Source: Semisulcospira habei
Taxonomy: Eukaryota > Mollusca > Gastropoda > Semisulcospiridae
Reading direction: 5' to 3'
Length of the DNA stretch: 64,000 nucleotides
Assembly: GCA_036245525.1 (NCBI GenBank)
Contig: BTPG01000006.1
Coordinates: 89,617,035-89,681,034, forward strand
The position numbers and the translations under genes are program-made. The notes below the pieces were generated by a model. That model was not told the DNA's origin and ran no database searches. It was given only the letters and a program-made list of their open reading frames with translations. Below are positions 51,846 through 59,852 of this stretch, piece after piece. Positions within the stretch are counted from its first letter, which is position 1. Each line of letters opens with the position of its first letter.

Positions 51846-51900
51846 ACAATCCCTGGACTTCACTCTGGAAGGTGATGCATCATTTAGACTTAGATCTTAC

Positions 51901-52025
51901 TTTCTGACAAAGACAGGCTTGAGTCGTGGTCCTGTCTCCTCTTCAGAGTCTGTGTATTCCTCATACTCCGATGATTCTTCCTCTGTCTCCCCCTCTGACT
52001 TCTCCTCCTCTACATCCATCACCTC
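51901..52025 (-). CDS. MFAP1: MFAP1 exon (EYEEYTDSEEE block)
   Basis: 125 nt: 41 codons plus two nucleotides of Lys before GTAAGA. The acceptor is TTTTGAAG. It encodes EVMDVEEEKSEGETEEESSE, YEEYTDSEEETGPRLKPVFV and RK. The EYEEYTDSE-RLKPVF string is diagnostic for MFAP1. The weak acceptor tract is the least certain boundary. Confidence 0.95.
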
Positions 52026-52635
52026 CTTCAAAACCACAAAACAGTACACATTTACTGGGGTGCCCCAATGGCCAAATTATTTTGCAAAGAAATGCTACAT
52101 TCTGAAAACCTGTTGTCAGAAAATAAGGGCGTCAAAGAGAAAAGTAAAATGCAATTCAACAAAAACTGTACGTTAAACATATAATTTTAACAAAATCAGG
52201 GACGACCAATCTGCTCGCATGTCACCAAATGCAAGTAGCTTTTTTGTCAGGTAAGGCAAAGTCATATTTCTGGAAGCCAAAATGGCGAGTGCAAATTTCT
52301 GATTGCATGCACACAAAAATTGATCAGGCTACAAACAAAATATACGTATATACAAAAATTGTTCAGTATAAAAAGGAACACAGTGCCCAATTGGTTGAAA
52401 GTGCATTTTCAGTTCACTCACAATAACAAAAACAAACCTGTGGAAATCTTTAAATTATTTAAAGAAAAATATAAAGTGACAATCTTCTAAAAAAATCTAA
52501 ATGTATATGTGCAAATTAGGACTTGATCAACATTAACATGACCACAAAACATTGCAGAACCAGACATTCTATTCACACTGAAAGTGAAAGCTCAAACCTG
52601 TACCATGGATGTGAACCCAGTAAACAAAGGTCCTC

Positions 52636-52701
52636 GGCCCACGATGGCCGCAGTGGGCCTGCGCACAACAGTGCACAGGCCCACTGTGGCCATCATGAGC
52701 C
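52636..52701. repeat. Hairpin in MFAP1 intron
   Basis: Arms at about 52,636-52,667 and 52,670-52,701: CGATGGCCGCAGTGGGCCTG and complement, with two or three mismatches. The right arm ends CATCATGAGCCC, like family D. It lies only about 40 bp downstream, in transcript sense, of the exon at 52,742. Confidence 0.75.
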
Positions 52702-52741
52702 CGAAGATGTTCTGCTACTGGGGAAGTCTGGTTAAACATAC

Positions 52742-52801
52742 CTCTTCATCTCTTCTCTGTAGAGCCCTCTGTCTTCTGATTACTCTCCTTCGTTCAATTT
52801 C
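52742..52801 (-). CDS. MFAP1: MFAP1 exon (EIERRR micro-exon)
   Basis: 60 nt, 20 codons, phase 0 both sides: EIERRRVIRRQRALQRRDEE. The acceptor is TTTTCTGTGCAG and the donor GAG|GTATGT. It joins LDEE of the upstream exon to EVMDVEEE of the next. It is short but flanked by good splice signals. Confidence 0.93.
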
Positions 52802-52897
52802 CTGCACAGAAAATGTTATTCCATGAAAGCTAAAAAAATACAAAGCTCACCCATAAACACAAGTAAGTGCCTCATATTTTTCAAAGTCAAATCTTTC

Positions 52898-53136
52898 TTA
52901 ACCCTTTCCATCCTGATACACTTTTGCATCAAATAAATTTGACTATAATTGTTCAAGGATAATACAAGAATGGGTTTGAACTAAGAGGCACCGAGCTATT
53001 CTGCCACCACCCTAGAACTAAAATGGTTCATCTATCTATTCTAATCTAAAATGGCTGATCTCCTACTCTGTAATGAAGCCTTTACAGGATGGTAGGCAAA
53101 TTTAAAAACTTTCAGCCTCAGGATGTAATGGGTTAA
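52898..53136. mobile_element. Family B MITE, degenerate hairpin
   Basis: TTAACCCTTTCCATCCTGAT and GATGTAATGGGTTAA with TTAA at both ends. The left arm of the core is diverged (TTGTTCAAGGATAATACAAG) while the right arm is kept. Confidence 0.7.
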
Positions 53137-53161
53137 GTGTAATGATTTCTGCTGTACTTAC

Positions 53162-56100
53162 TTACTTACGCCTGTCACCCCTACCCGGGTATAGGCCATC
53201 GACGAGAGACCTCCAGCGACTCCTGTCCTGTGCTTCTCCTTCGATTCTACTCCAGGTGGTTCCCAGTCTCTTGATGTCTGCTTGGAGGTCTCGACGCCAG
53301 GAGTTTCTCGGCCTACCTCTTTTCCTCTTTCCCTGGGGGTTCCATGACAATGCCTGCCTAGTGATACTGGAAGCTGGCTTTCTCAGACTGTGACCGATCC
53401 ATCCCCATCTTCTTCGCCCAATTTCATTCTCTGCTGTTATCTGCTCTGTTCTCTCCCAGAGTCTGACGTTGCTGATCTTCTCTGGCCAGTGGATTTTCAA
53501 AATTCTTCTAACGCAACTGTTCATGAAGGTCTGTACTCTGTTGACTGTGGTTTTCGTCAATCTCCATGTCTCTGCTCCATATAGGAGAACTGCTTTTACA
53601 TTGGAGTTGAAAATCCGGACTTTGGTGTGTTGTGACAGCTCTCTGGAACTCCACACTTTTTTCAACTGGAGAAAGGCTGCTCTGGCTTTACCGATTCGTG
53701 CTCTGACATCTGCATCAGTGCCGCCTTTTTTGTCTATGATGCTCCCGAGATAGGTGATGGACTCCACCTCCTCCAACGGGGTGCCAGCAAGCAAGACTGG
53801 TTCTTCCCTGGTTGCGTTCAGCCTCATTGTCTTTGTTTTCTGTTTGTGAATGGTGAGGCCCACTTGGGACGAGATGTCAGCAAGCCTCGTGGTCTTGTCC
53901 TGCATTTGTTGATGAGTGTGGGACAGTAATGCCAAGTCGTCTGCAAAATCGAGGTCGTCAAGCTGTGTCCACAGTGTCCACTGTATTCCACTTCGTCTGT
54001 GCTCTGTGGTCATCTTCATGACCCAGTCTATGGCCAGTAGGAAGAGGAACGGAGACAGCAGACACACCTGCCTGACACCAGTTCTGACCTGGAGCTCTCT
54101 GGTGAACTGCCCTTCGTGGATCACACGACATGTCATGCCATCATAGCTGCTCTTGATCAGGCGGACGAGCTTTGTGGGTACACCATAGTGTCGTAGGAGT
54201 TTCCACAGAGTCTCTCGGTCCACGCTGTCAAATGCTTTCTCGTAATCCACAAAGTTGACGTACAGCGGGGAGCTCCACTCCAGAGACTGTTCCACGATGA
54301 TGCGGAGAGTGGCGATCTGGTCTGTACATGATCGGTTCTTCCTGAATCCTGCTTGCTGGTCTCTCAGCTGGGGGTCAACGGAGCTCTTCATTCTCTCTAG
54401 GATGATCCTGTTGAAGACCTTTCCTGGTACTGACAGCAAGGTGATTCCTCTGTAGTTGGAACACTTGCTGAGGTCGCCTTTCTTGGGAAGCTTGATTAGG
54501 TACCCCTCCTTCCAGTCAGCTGGCATCACCTCCTCTTCCCAGATCTTTCCAAACAGTGGGTACAGCATCTCAACTGTTGTCTCTAGGTCTGCTTTCAGAG
54601 ACTCCGCTGGGATGCCATCTGGCCCTGCTGCTTTGCCATTCTTCAAAAATGCCACTGCTTTTCTGATCTCTTCCCGGCTGGGTCTGTCACAGCTGATGGG
54701 TAGGTCGGTCTCTGCCGGCTGGATGTCGGGGGGGGGGGGGGGGGGGGGGGGGGGGTCGGGTGGGCTAGGTCTGTTCAGTAACTCTTCAAAATACTCGGCC
54801 CATCTGTCGAGTTGGTCTGCTCTGTCTGCAATAGGCTTGCCTTCTTTGTCTTTTACTGGTCTTTCTGTATGGCCATACTTACCCAACAATCTTCTGGTAA
54901 TGTCGTAGAGCTGTTTCATGTTGCCGCTGCCTGCTGCCTTTTCTGCCTCTGCTGCCAGGCTGTCTGTGTAGGCCCTCTTGTCTGCCCTGATACTCCTCTT
55001 CACCTCGCGGTTGGCTTCCGAGTATTCCCCCTGTGCCCTTACTTTGGCTGCTCTCGTGCGACTGTTGTTGACCGCTGCTTTCTTCTGCTTCCTCGCTTCT
55101 ATCTTCTTCAAGGTCTGTGCCGACAGCCAGTCCTTGTGGTGGTGTTTCCTGAGCCCTACAGTGTCTTTGCAGGTTGAGTTCAGCGCCTCTCTAACTGCCT
55201 TCCACTGCTGCTCTGTGGTGACCGCCTCCTCTTCATTTACTAGCTCCTGTAGCGCTTGAAACCGGTTGGACAGCACCAGTTTGAACTCTTCTCTAACTCC
55301 AGTTTCTCTCAGGAGGCCTACATTATAGCGCTGTCTTCTTGTTGTCTCTGTGCGGCTTTTCTTTAGCTTGAGCTTCATTCTTAAGGTAAGCAGATGGTGG
55401 TCTGAGGCGACATCTGCTCCCCTCCTCACTCGAACATCTTGAAGGGATCTTCTAAATTTCTTGCTAATGCAGATATGGTCTATTTGGTTCTCTGTTGTAT
55501 GGTCAGGTGAGACCCAAGTTGCTTTGTGTATTCTTCTGTTTGGGAAGATGCTGCCTCCAATGACAAGTCGGTTTAGAGCACAAAAGTCTACAAACCTCTC
55601 CCCGTTCTCACTCATCTCCGAGCCTAGTCCCTGTCTCCCCATCACCTCTTCGTATCCGGTGTTGTCCTCCCCTATTTTGGCATTAAAATCGCCCATGACA
55701 ATGGTGATGTCTCGCTCCGCACATTTGTCCACGGCACTCTGGAGTCGGTCGTAGAACTCTTGTTTCTCTTCCTCGTCACTGTCATTGGTGGGCGCATAAC
55801 ACTGGATGACGTTCAGCTTGAGCTTTTTCTTGGTTCTAAAGGCTGCTGTTATAATTCTTGGCCCAAGAGGTTCCCAGCCCATCAGCGCTCTCTGTGCCAC
55901 TGGTGACAGCATGAGTGCTACTCCTTCTGTATGGGGGGCATTCTCCTCTTCATGACCTGAATACAGAATCATCTCCCCACTTAACAGCCTTTTCTGGCCA
56001 GACTGCGTCCATCTGGCTTCACTGATGCCTAGCAGGGAAAGGTTGTACTTTTGCATTTCCGCTGCTATCTGGGCGGCCTTGCCGCTCTGGTACATGGTCT

Positions 56101-56197
56101 TGACGTTCCATGTGCCCATGGTTGTATCCCTGGATAGAGAGAGGTGGCTCGGTCCTGTGGCTTCCGAAGACTTCCGGCTTTCACCACAGGACGTCAT
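53162..56197 (-). CDS. RTE endonuclease-reverse transcriptase, copy 1
   Basis: 1,011 codons open from MTSCGESRK to GRGDRRK. Endonuclease at about residues 28-275: GTWNVKTM, ISEARW, YAPTNDSDEEE, VMGDFNAKIG, SDHHLLTLRMK. RT at about 560-850: YRGITLLSVPGKVFNRI, YEKAFDSVDRETLW, LDFADDLALLSH. C-terminal domain: VLLYGAETWRLTK, WGWIGHSLRKP and QGKRKRGRPRNSWRRDL. Domain order fits the RTE superfamily. Two oddities: the conserved RQGC motif is RQVC (Gly to Val), likely damaging, and a poly-Pro insert near residue 488 comes from a G-run expansion at 54,727-54,755. The protein would act at its own mRNA-DNA target site. Activity is doubtful because of Gly to Val. Confidence 0.9.
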   Translation of the reverse strand: MTSCGESRKSSEATGPSHLSLSRDTTMGTWNVKTMYQSGKAAQIAAEMQKYNLSLLGISEARWTQSGQKRLLSGEMILYSGHEEENAPHTEGVALMLSPVAQRALMGWEPLGPRIITAAFRTKKKLKLNVIQCYAPTNDSDEEEKQEFYDRLQSAVDKCAERDITIVMGDFNAKIGEDNTGYEEVMGRQGLGSEMSENGERFVDFCALNRLVIGGSIFPNRRIHKATWVSPDHTTENQIDHICISKKFRRSLQDVRVRRGADVASDHHLLTLRMKLKLKKSRTETTRRQRYNVGLLRETGVREEFKLVLSNRFQALQELVNEEEAVTTEQQWKAVREALNSTCKDTVGLRKHHHKDWLSAQTLKKIEARKQKKAAVNNSRTRAAKVRAQGEYSEANREVKRSIRADKRAYTDSLAAEAEKAAGSGNMKQLYDITRRLLGKYGHTERPVKDKEGKPIADRADQLDRWAEYFEELLNRPSPPDPPPPPPPPPDIQPAETDLPISCDRPSREEIRKAVAFLKNGKAAGPDGIPAESLKADLETTVEMLYPLFGKIWEEEVMPADWKEGYLIKLPKKGDLSKCSNYRGITLLSVPGKVFNRIILERMKSSVDPQLRDQQAGFRKNRSCTDQIATLRIIVEQSLEWSSPLYVNFVDYEKAFDSVDRETLWKLLRHYGVPTKLVRLIKSSYDGMTCRVIHEGQFTRELQVRTGVRQVCLLSPFLFLLAIDWVMKMTTEHRRSGIQWTLWTQLDDLDFADDLALLSHTHQQMQDKTTRLADISSQVGLTIHKQKTKTMRLNATREEPVLLAGTPLEEVESITYLGSIIDKKGGTDADVRARIGKARAAFLQLKKVWSSRELSQHTKVRIFNSNVKAVLLYGAETWRLTKTTVNRVQTFMNSCVRRILKIHWPEKISNVRLWERTEQITAENEIGRRRWGWIGHSLRKPASSITRQALSWNPQGKRKRGRPRNSWRRDLQADIKRLGTTWSRIEGEAQDRSRWRSLVDGLYPGRGDRRK

Positions 56198-56209
56198 AAG
56201 TCTTCTAGT

Positions 56210-56475
56210 AGAAGAACCTTCCTCCTCCAGGAAAGGAATTACTGTTAGTCTTTTCGTCGGCGTTTTTGTAGCTATTTCCTTTTTTGCAGGGTGGGGAAGC
56301 TACCCCCACGCCCAACCCCCTTACTAGGAGGACCAGGGGTTTTCTGTCGGGGTCACCTTCCCTTAGACCATGTTGGTTCACGGCACCTTATTTCATTCGG
56401 TGCACCCCTCTCACGAGGGACCCCCTATCCACCACCCAGGGGACGCGCCTCAACGCCGTATGGTCCCAGCGCGAG
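56210..56475 (-). promoter_or_regulatory. RTE copy 1 5' untranslated region
   Basis: This stretch is nearly identical to 62,888-63,154 of copy 2. It includes CGCGTCCCCTGGGTGGTGG and GGTGCACCGAATG in minus-strand sense. RTE elements carry an internal promoter in this position; none of its motifs could be identified by eye. Confidence 0.45.
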
Positions 56476-56776
56476 GATTTCTGCTGTAGCACCACAATAT
56501 GCATGAAAGCCCAGAGATTCCAGCACCACCTTGTATTGGTCCTATTCCCTTTCAAAGAACCAATTCCACTATGTCAACCCATTCAGGCCAGACACAACAT
56601 GGCAGGTAACTGAGCAACTATGATAGTTCAAGGGTGGTCACAACGCCAATCTACTATGACACTGTACTTATCATGGCTGATCGGTCTCCTAAACTGTAAG
56701 CGTAATGTAGTCTTCAGATGGCTCCCTGATTTGATAAATTTGTCCTTAGGACTCATTCAACATGTCAATCACGAAT

Positions 56777-56829
56777 TAAACCCCTTGCACAGTAAAGAGT
56801 ACCAGTGGTTGCATGCACAAAGGGTTAAA
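56777..56829. repeat. 53-bp TTAA-bounded mini-element
   Basis: TTAAACCCCTTGCACAG at the left and CACAAAGGGTTAA at the right. The inverted CCC/GGG ends match the other TTAA MITEs, but no hairpin core remains. It lies immediately next to the MFAP1 exon edge at 56,837. Confidence 0.45.
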
Positions 56830-56836
56830 ATTTGAC

Positions 56837-56969
56837 CTCCTCATCCAGCTCCTCCTCTTCTTCCTCCTCCTCATCGCTGTCTTTTCCCTCACGGCCTGCC
56901 TTCCCCTCATCCTCCGACACCTCTGCTAAAATCTCTGGTTCGATCACTTGTCGACGGTGTCGCATCACC
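56837..56969 (-). CDS. MFAP1: MFAP1 exon (most upstream in window)
   Basis: 133 nt: one nucleotide plus 44 codons, acceptor CCTGGCAG, donor GAG|GTCAAA (weak GT). It encodes VMRHRRQVIEPEILAEVSED, then EGKAGREGKDSDEEEEEEEE and LDEE. The HRRQVIEPEI part aligns with the RHRKVVEPE block and the acidic tract of MFAP1. The one-nucleotide start phase proves at least one more exon upstream, right of this position. Confidence 0.93.
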
Positions 56970-57002
56970 CTGCCAGGAAAAAAGTTCAACATTAAAGATC
57001 TT

Positions 57003-57378
57003 ATGGCTTAACATCTTTTGCCACCATAAAGGCGATTTTAACCCTTATCATTCGGAATACAACAGTGCGTGAAATAAGTCTCACTAAAATAGTTCAAGGG
57101 AAGTGCCAAGCTTTTCTGGCACCACCCACCCTTGAACTAAAGCCATTGGTCTATATCCTTATCTGTAAGTACTATAATGTAGCTTGCATATGGCAGTGTA
57201 CAAATTTGAAGCTTTTAGCCTCAGTATGATATGGGTTAACATCTTTTGCCACCATAAAGGCGATTTTAAAAGTGGGCCACCAAAAGAAGACTGTACAAAT
57301 TTTTACCCCACCTGGGTTTGAACCCATGACCTTACGATCAAGAGTCCAACGTTCTACCATCTGAGCCAACCCAGCCAC
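57003..57378 (-). mobile_element. tRNA-derived SINE split by a family A MITE
   Basis: The head at 57,378 reads GGCTGGGTTGGCTCAGATGG (box A) and GGGTTCAAACCCAGG (box B). The ACTCTTGATC anticodon arm resembles tRNA-Lys(CTT). The body runs to CTTTATGGTGGCAAAAGATG near 57,003. A MITE at 57,038-57,239 interrupts it and a 34-bp SINE segment is duplicated on both sides. It is not a tRNA gene: there is no matching acceptor stem, and it has a SINE body. Confidence 0.7.
57038..57239 (+). mobile_element. Family A MITE inside a SINE, with 34-bp flanking repeats
   Basis: TTAACCCTTATCATTCGG to ATATGGGTTAA. The core hairpin is shortened (AGTTCAAGGGAAGTGCC, then AAGCTTTTCTGGCACC). The 34 bp at 57,008-57,041 and 57,236-57,269 are identical, and each begins and ends with TTAA. 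Confidence 0.75.
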
Positions 57379-57387
57379 CACCACCAC

Positions 57388-58900
57388 CCCCCCCCCTCCC
57401 CCCCAAGTCTATCCTAAATGAGCTCAAACATTTAGTTTCAACAAAATGCTGGCAGAAATAAGTGTAGATCTGACATACACAGGGTTTAGATTGAGTACTA
57501 GCTTCCATCACTTATGACATAATTTATATTTTCATGCCACTGTTCATTAAAAAAAAAATGTTGGTTTCACTATGGTACACACATATTATAGAAAGCAGAC
57601 TTCTGTCAAGTTTATTTTTTCAGTGAAAATAATTTTAACTCATGCAATACAAATGGTATACCAACGAAATTCAGAATACTTAAACATATCATAGTAACTC
57701 ATTTCTCAAACACACCTTGCATCATGGCGCATCATCCCCCTCCCCCCTGCTTTTCCATATTTCAGCGGTTGGCGAAAAGGTGCTCACACACATACGTCAT
57801 GCACTCCAGCACCCACCCACTCCCTTCCCCCCCCCCCCCCCCTCCTGCTTTTTGTCTACCATATTGAAAATATGGTTAGACTTTGGGATGGGGCTGGTCA
57901 GAGCACGTTCCATAGCATGCAAAGGCCATAACAGGTGGGCGGGCCTGAGATTGTGGCAAAGTAGTAACAAGATCAACATGTCACGTCTAGTTACTTTAAC
58001 CTTGCTGTTGAGGGACTTTTGTGTGTGTATGTTTGTATGTAAACACAAAAATCTCTGACGTTTGCACACATACATGCCTCAAACTAAAGGAAATGCTTCA
58101 TGCAAGGGGTGTCTAAAAGCTCTTTCGAGCATACTGAAATTAGATGTCTCATTGAAGAGTTAAATGACCATTTATAGAAAGGTGGTTGACCCATACTTGA
58201 GTCCGTACTTTTGATCATATGCACTTGAAATTTTTTATATTAGCTAGTTTCAAGAAAGACTTTGGACGAGTTCATTTTGTACCTCTTCAACTTTCTGAAT
58301 AATAATTTATTTATTTTTGCAAGTTTTGGGGCCATGCTATACTCCCATCAAACAGTCAGCCCTGGAAGAGGATGTGTGGAAGAAAACAGTCGGCCCTGGA
58401 AGGAGATGAGTCCCAATTGAATGAGTAATGTGAAACATCAAATTCGTTACTGTGTACAGAACGTCATGGAACTAGCAATGCCATCACATGAAGCTTATAG
58501 CGACATCATTTTGTTGCTCGTGCTCTTCTTCAGAATTCCTGTCACTATTACAGCCCACAGAGCATACTAATGGAGGGAAGCGCTGTGTGTCCGTCTTTTT
58601 GTGTGTGTGCTTGTGTGTGTTGACCAGAGGTTGGGTTGGAGAGGAGGGAAATAAATGAAAAGGATAAGCTTAAAAATATGAACAACTCTGAATGTTCCTA
58701 AAAGAAAAACGCATGTAAGCTTCAAACAGTACAGAAGACTTTGGGATGAAATCCTCATATTGTTTATATTTTGGCGGTTGGTGAGAAGGTGCTAGCACAC
58801 ACAGCTTGGCCCATGCAGTTTCAGAAATGACCCACTTGATTTATAATCTGCAGGCCAATGATCCATGTATATAATTTTTCTTACAAATGAACACTTAATT
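57388..58900. other. Upstream MFAP1 intron, mostly anonymous
   Basis: C-rich runs at about 57,388-57,404 and 57,828-57,843. No exon with MFAP1 similarity and no element ends were recognised. TTGGCGGTTGGTGAGAAGGTGC at about 58,771 partly repeats CAGCGGTTGGCGAAAAGGTG at about 57,762. Confidence 0.4.
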
Positions 58901-58930
58901 CCTGAATTTGGTTGATTGGTTGATCTAGAA

Positions 58931-58941
58931 AGTGTGTGTGT

Positions 58942-58972
<31 letters not shown>

Positions 58973-58977
58973 GGGGT
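58931..58977. repeat. (GT)n followed by poly-G
   Basis: (GT)n at about 58,931-58,956, then about 20 G. Confidence 0.9.
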
Positions 58978-58979
58978 CA

Positions 58980-59835
58980 TTTTGCATTATTTTCCTGCAC
59001 TGAATTACATTTGTAATCAAAAAGTTAAAGTAATAAGAGGTACAAATTTGGTACAATCTCATTCAATGTCCAATATGAAATTTCAAGTGAATTATAATTA
59101 ATAATAATAATAATTAATACATAACTCTTGAAGAGGGCTGTTCTCCAGGAAAACACTGGACTCACTGTGCATGCACAACAGCACTCATTCTCTCAGATAC
59201 ACGCACAATTATACAATACTTTAACCCAACCCATCCCTTCCCAGCACCTTACATCCACTTCCCTGTCACAATAGCAGTCAGTAGTTCGCTAGGAGAAAAC
59301 AGTGAGTTACATGTTAAAAGTCTGACAAAAAGGAAAAGTCTTTAAATTGAACTTTAAACTGGGAATGGGATAATGTGGGCAGATTCCTCAATTCAATTGG
59401 CAGCGAGTTATTATAGACTTAATGCAGGTCAGTCAACTTTCTCCTGAGTGGCGATTTCTTTCTTTTAAATGAGCACTTCAATTTCAATATCCTCAGAGGC
59501 CCTCTCTTTTTTAATTTAGTCAAATTGTAGGGAAGTATTCCAAGTTTAAGATTATAAGTGCACAAACACCGGATAACAAAAAATACATACATGTATACAC
59601 ACACATACACAGACACTGTGCTTGGCATCAAACTTAAAAAATATGTTCTGTGCCAGGGATGTAGCCGGATATGGTGTCATTTTTGCTAGTTGTTACTGCT
59701 TGCTCTAGACCTTGTTGACACTAATGGATGTCACAGGCCTGCACACACTTATTAAACATGTCCCACCACAACCCATCTGAATAGTCTAAACTATTTTCAA
59801 TAGGTCAGACCATAAATGAGCAAAAACAGGAAGCC
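58980..59835. other. Intronic anonymous sequence
   Basis: Contains an AATAAT-type run at about 59,098-59,115. No exon or transposon end was recognised. Confidence 0.4.
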
Positions 59836-59852
59836 ATATTAACCCACATCAT

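Larger units (their letters stand above)
53157..56475 (-). mobile_element. RTE-type LINE, full-length copy 1
   Basis: Low (3') end TTACTTACTTACGCCTGTC, high (5') end at CCAGCGCGAG. Target duplication GATTTCTGCTGTA at 53,144-53,156 and 56,476-56,488. At about 3.3 kb it contains a 5' untranslated region, one long ORF and a short 3' tail of GTAA units. It lies in the MFAP1 intron in sense orientation. Confidence 0.93.
16621..56969 (-). other. MFAP1: MFAP1 gene span (C-terminal eight exons)
   Basis: Eight minus-strand exons join in consistent phases to give about 338 residues colinear with microfibril-associated protein 1. MFAP1 is a nuclear component of the spliceosomal B complex that works with Prp38. 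Landmarks in order: acidic [86 protein letters not shown] and [14 protein letters not shown]. The N-terminal about 100 residues usual for the family are not in the window and should lie right of 64,000. The span is at least 40 kb, nearly all of it transposon-filled introns. No frameshift or stop was found in any exon, so the gene appears functional. Confidence 0.93.

Noticed and set aside
54456..55754. Plus-strand frames repeated at the RTE copies (also near 27,812 and 61,155)
   Set aside because: They are antisense shadows of the RTE ORF and recur only because the element is repeated.
57300..57378. Possible tRNA-Lys gene on the minus strand
   Set aside because: A and B boxes and a CTT-like anticodon arm are present, but the acceptor stem does not pair and a SINE body follows, so it is called a SINE.
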